A stretch of 7,036 nucleotides of DNA from Desulfobulbaceae bacterium. Its GTDB lineage: Bacteria > Desulfobacterota > Desulfobulbia > Desulfobulbales > Desulfobulbaceae. This document shows, piece by piece, positions 6,328 through 7,036 of the stretch. A program made the translations under genes and the position numbers. Under the pieces are notes generated by a model that saw only the letters and a list, made by a program, of their open reading frames with translations, ran no database searches and was not told the origin of the DNA. The stretch is from contig SKJK01000104.1 in the NCBI GenBank assembly GCA_007121995.1, forward strand, positions 1 through 7,036. The letters run 5' to 3'. Positions within the stretch are counted from its first letter, which is position 1. Every line of letters starts with the position of its first letter.

Positions 6328-7036
6328 TTGCTGTGTTCCTGTTTGCTCTCTGAGAAATATGCAGATTCAGTTCCGCCTCCGAGGCACGAACATAGAGAGG
6401 CAAACAATCCGTATTACCGCTCCCGACTCCTTCCATCATTCGTTGGCCAGCGCTCAAACCAATCAGCGCCGCCCGGGGATGCAAAGGACCAGCCGGTAAT
6501 ATCCGGATCATCCCGAGCCCCTCACACCAAGGTTGACAAACCCGTACTCCGGGGCCGGCCAATAACGTCGGTTCCCGGATACTTTGCAATAACTGGTCGG
6601 GGGTCAGGGCCAGGTAGTCGCTGGTACGAATTGGAACACATTCACTGTCATAACGGTAAAAAGCTGCATAGACCTGCTGTTTGCGGGCATCCAGCAACCA
6701 GCAGACCTGAATATCAATGGCCATGCCCGCTGCTGCCATACCGTCAAGGGTAGCCACGCCAAGCAGGGGTACGGATGCCGCCATGGCAATCCCCTGCGCT
6801 GCGGCCATTCCGATACGTAAACCCGTGAAGGAGCCGGGGCCTCTGCTGACGGCAACAGCACCCAGATCCTTCCATTCGGCCCGAGCGGCATGCATCATGG
6901 TATCGATAACACCAAGTAATCGCCTTGAGTGGGTCAGTTCAGGCTGAAGGGTATACTCAGCCAGAACCTGGCCATCCCGGAGCCTTCCTCTGGTCAACGC
7001 GACGCTGCCACAGCCCGTTGCTGTCTCGATGGACAG
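6320..7036 (-). CDS. tsaB: tRNA threonylcarbamoyladenosine synthesis protein TsaB, start cut by window edge
   Basis: TsaB (YeaZ) is the non-catalytic partner of TsaD. With TsaE they transfer threonylcarbamoyl to A37 of ANN-decoding tRNAs (t6A). The 238 visible residues open LSIETATGCGSVAL, the first strand of the ASKHA fold, so only a handful of N-terminal residues are missing beyond the right edge. Further family marks are LTHSRRLL (34-41), AVSRGPGSFTGLRIG (62-76) and the C-terminal HPRAALIGL and PLYVRASEAELN segments. The full length would be a little over 240, slightly longer than the 231 of E. coli. A TTG at 6995-6997 is in frame, but starting there would remove the conserved first strand, so it is internal. 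The gene's TGA lies eight bases inside ispG. The start and any promoter are outside the window. Identification is secure; the C-terminal tail is unremarkable. Confidence 0.95.
   Translation of the reverse strand: MSIETATGCGSVALTRGRLRDGQVLAEYTLQPELTHSRRLLGVIDTMMHAARAEWKDLGAVAVSRGPGSFTGLRIGMAAAQGIAMAASVPLLGVATLDGMAAAGMAIDIQVCWLLDARKQQVYAAFYRYDSECVPIRTSDYLALTPDQLLQSIREPTLLAGPGVRVCQPWCEGLGMIRILPAGPLHPRAALIGLSAGQRMMEGVGSGNTDCLPLYVRASEAELNLHISQRANRNTAND

Noticed and set aside
6995..6997. TTG as start of tsaB
   Set aside because: The frame stays open to the window edge and the upstream codons encode the conserved first strand (LSIETATGCGSVAL), so the TTG is internal.

Overview
The window is one strand-coherent block of six genes, all on the minus strand. 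In transcription order, from the right edge to the left, they are tsaB (cut at the right edge), ispG, proS, a rel/relA-type (p)ppGpp synthetase, a zinc-ribbon Smr-domain protein, and rph (cut at the left edge). Coding density is high. The gaps are -8, 54, about 200 (174 if rel uses its upstream ATG), 40 and 116 bases. No insertion sequence, phage gene, CRISPR array, rRNA or tRNA gene was seen. The base composition looks moderately GC-rich by eye; it was not counted.

Organism: a Gram-negative-like bacterium, most likely a deltaproteobacterium in the broad sense (Desulfobacterota, for example Desulfobulbales-like). This is inferred from the character of the proteins: bacterial-type ProRS with an editing insertion, the MEP pathway enzyme IspG, and a clostridial/deltaproteobacterial Smr variant. 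The tsaB-ispG-proS-rel order also fits. No marker gene settles the taxonomy.

Region by region: 6320-7036 holds tsaB (tRNA t6A synthesis), whose stop overlaps the start of ispG. 5236-6327 is ispG (isoprenoid precursor synthesis). 3472-5181 is proS. 3298-3471 is the longest clear non-coding gap. It holds a hairpin followed by a U-run just before rel, two tiny ribosome-site-preceded reading frames, and a repeated 10-mer, and may be a regulatory leader. 1102-3267 is the rel gene. 612-1061 is the Smr protein. 1-495 is the N-terminal two thirds of RNase PH.

Working together: five of the six genes touch tRNA or ribosome function. These cover anticodon-loop modification, prolyl-tRNA charging with editing, sensing of uncharged tRNA, 3'-end trimming, and an Smr protein that may act on RNA. 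ispG is the metabolic exception. The most notable observation is that the Rel protein keeps a full synthetase with the RxKD signature typical of bifunctional enzymes, while its hydrolase domain has lost several catalytic residues. It is therefore probably a synthetase-only enzyme derived from a bifunctional one.
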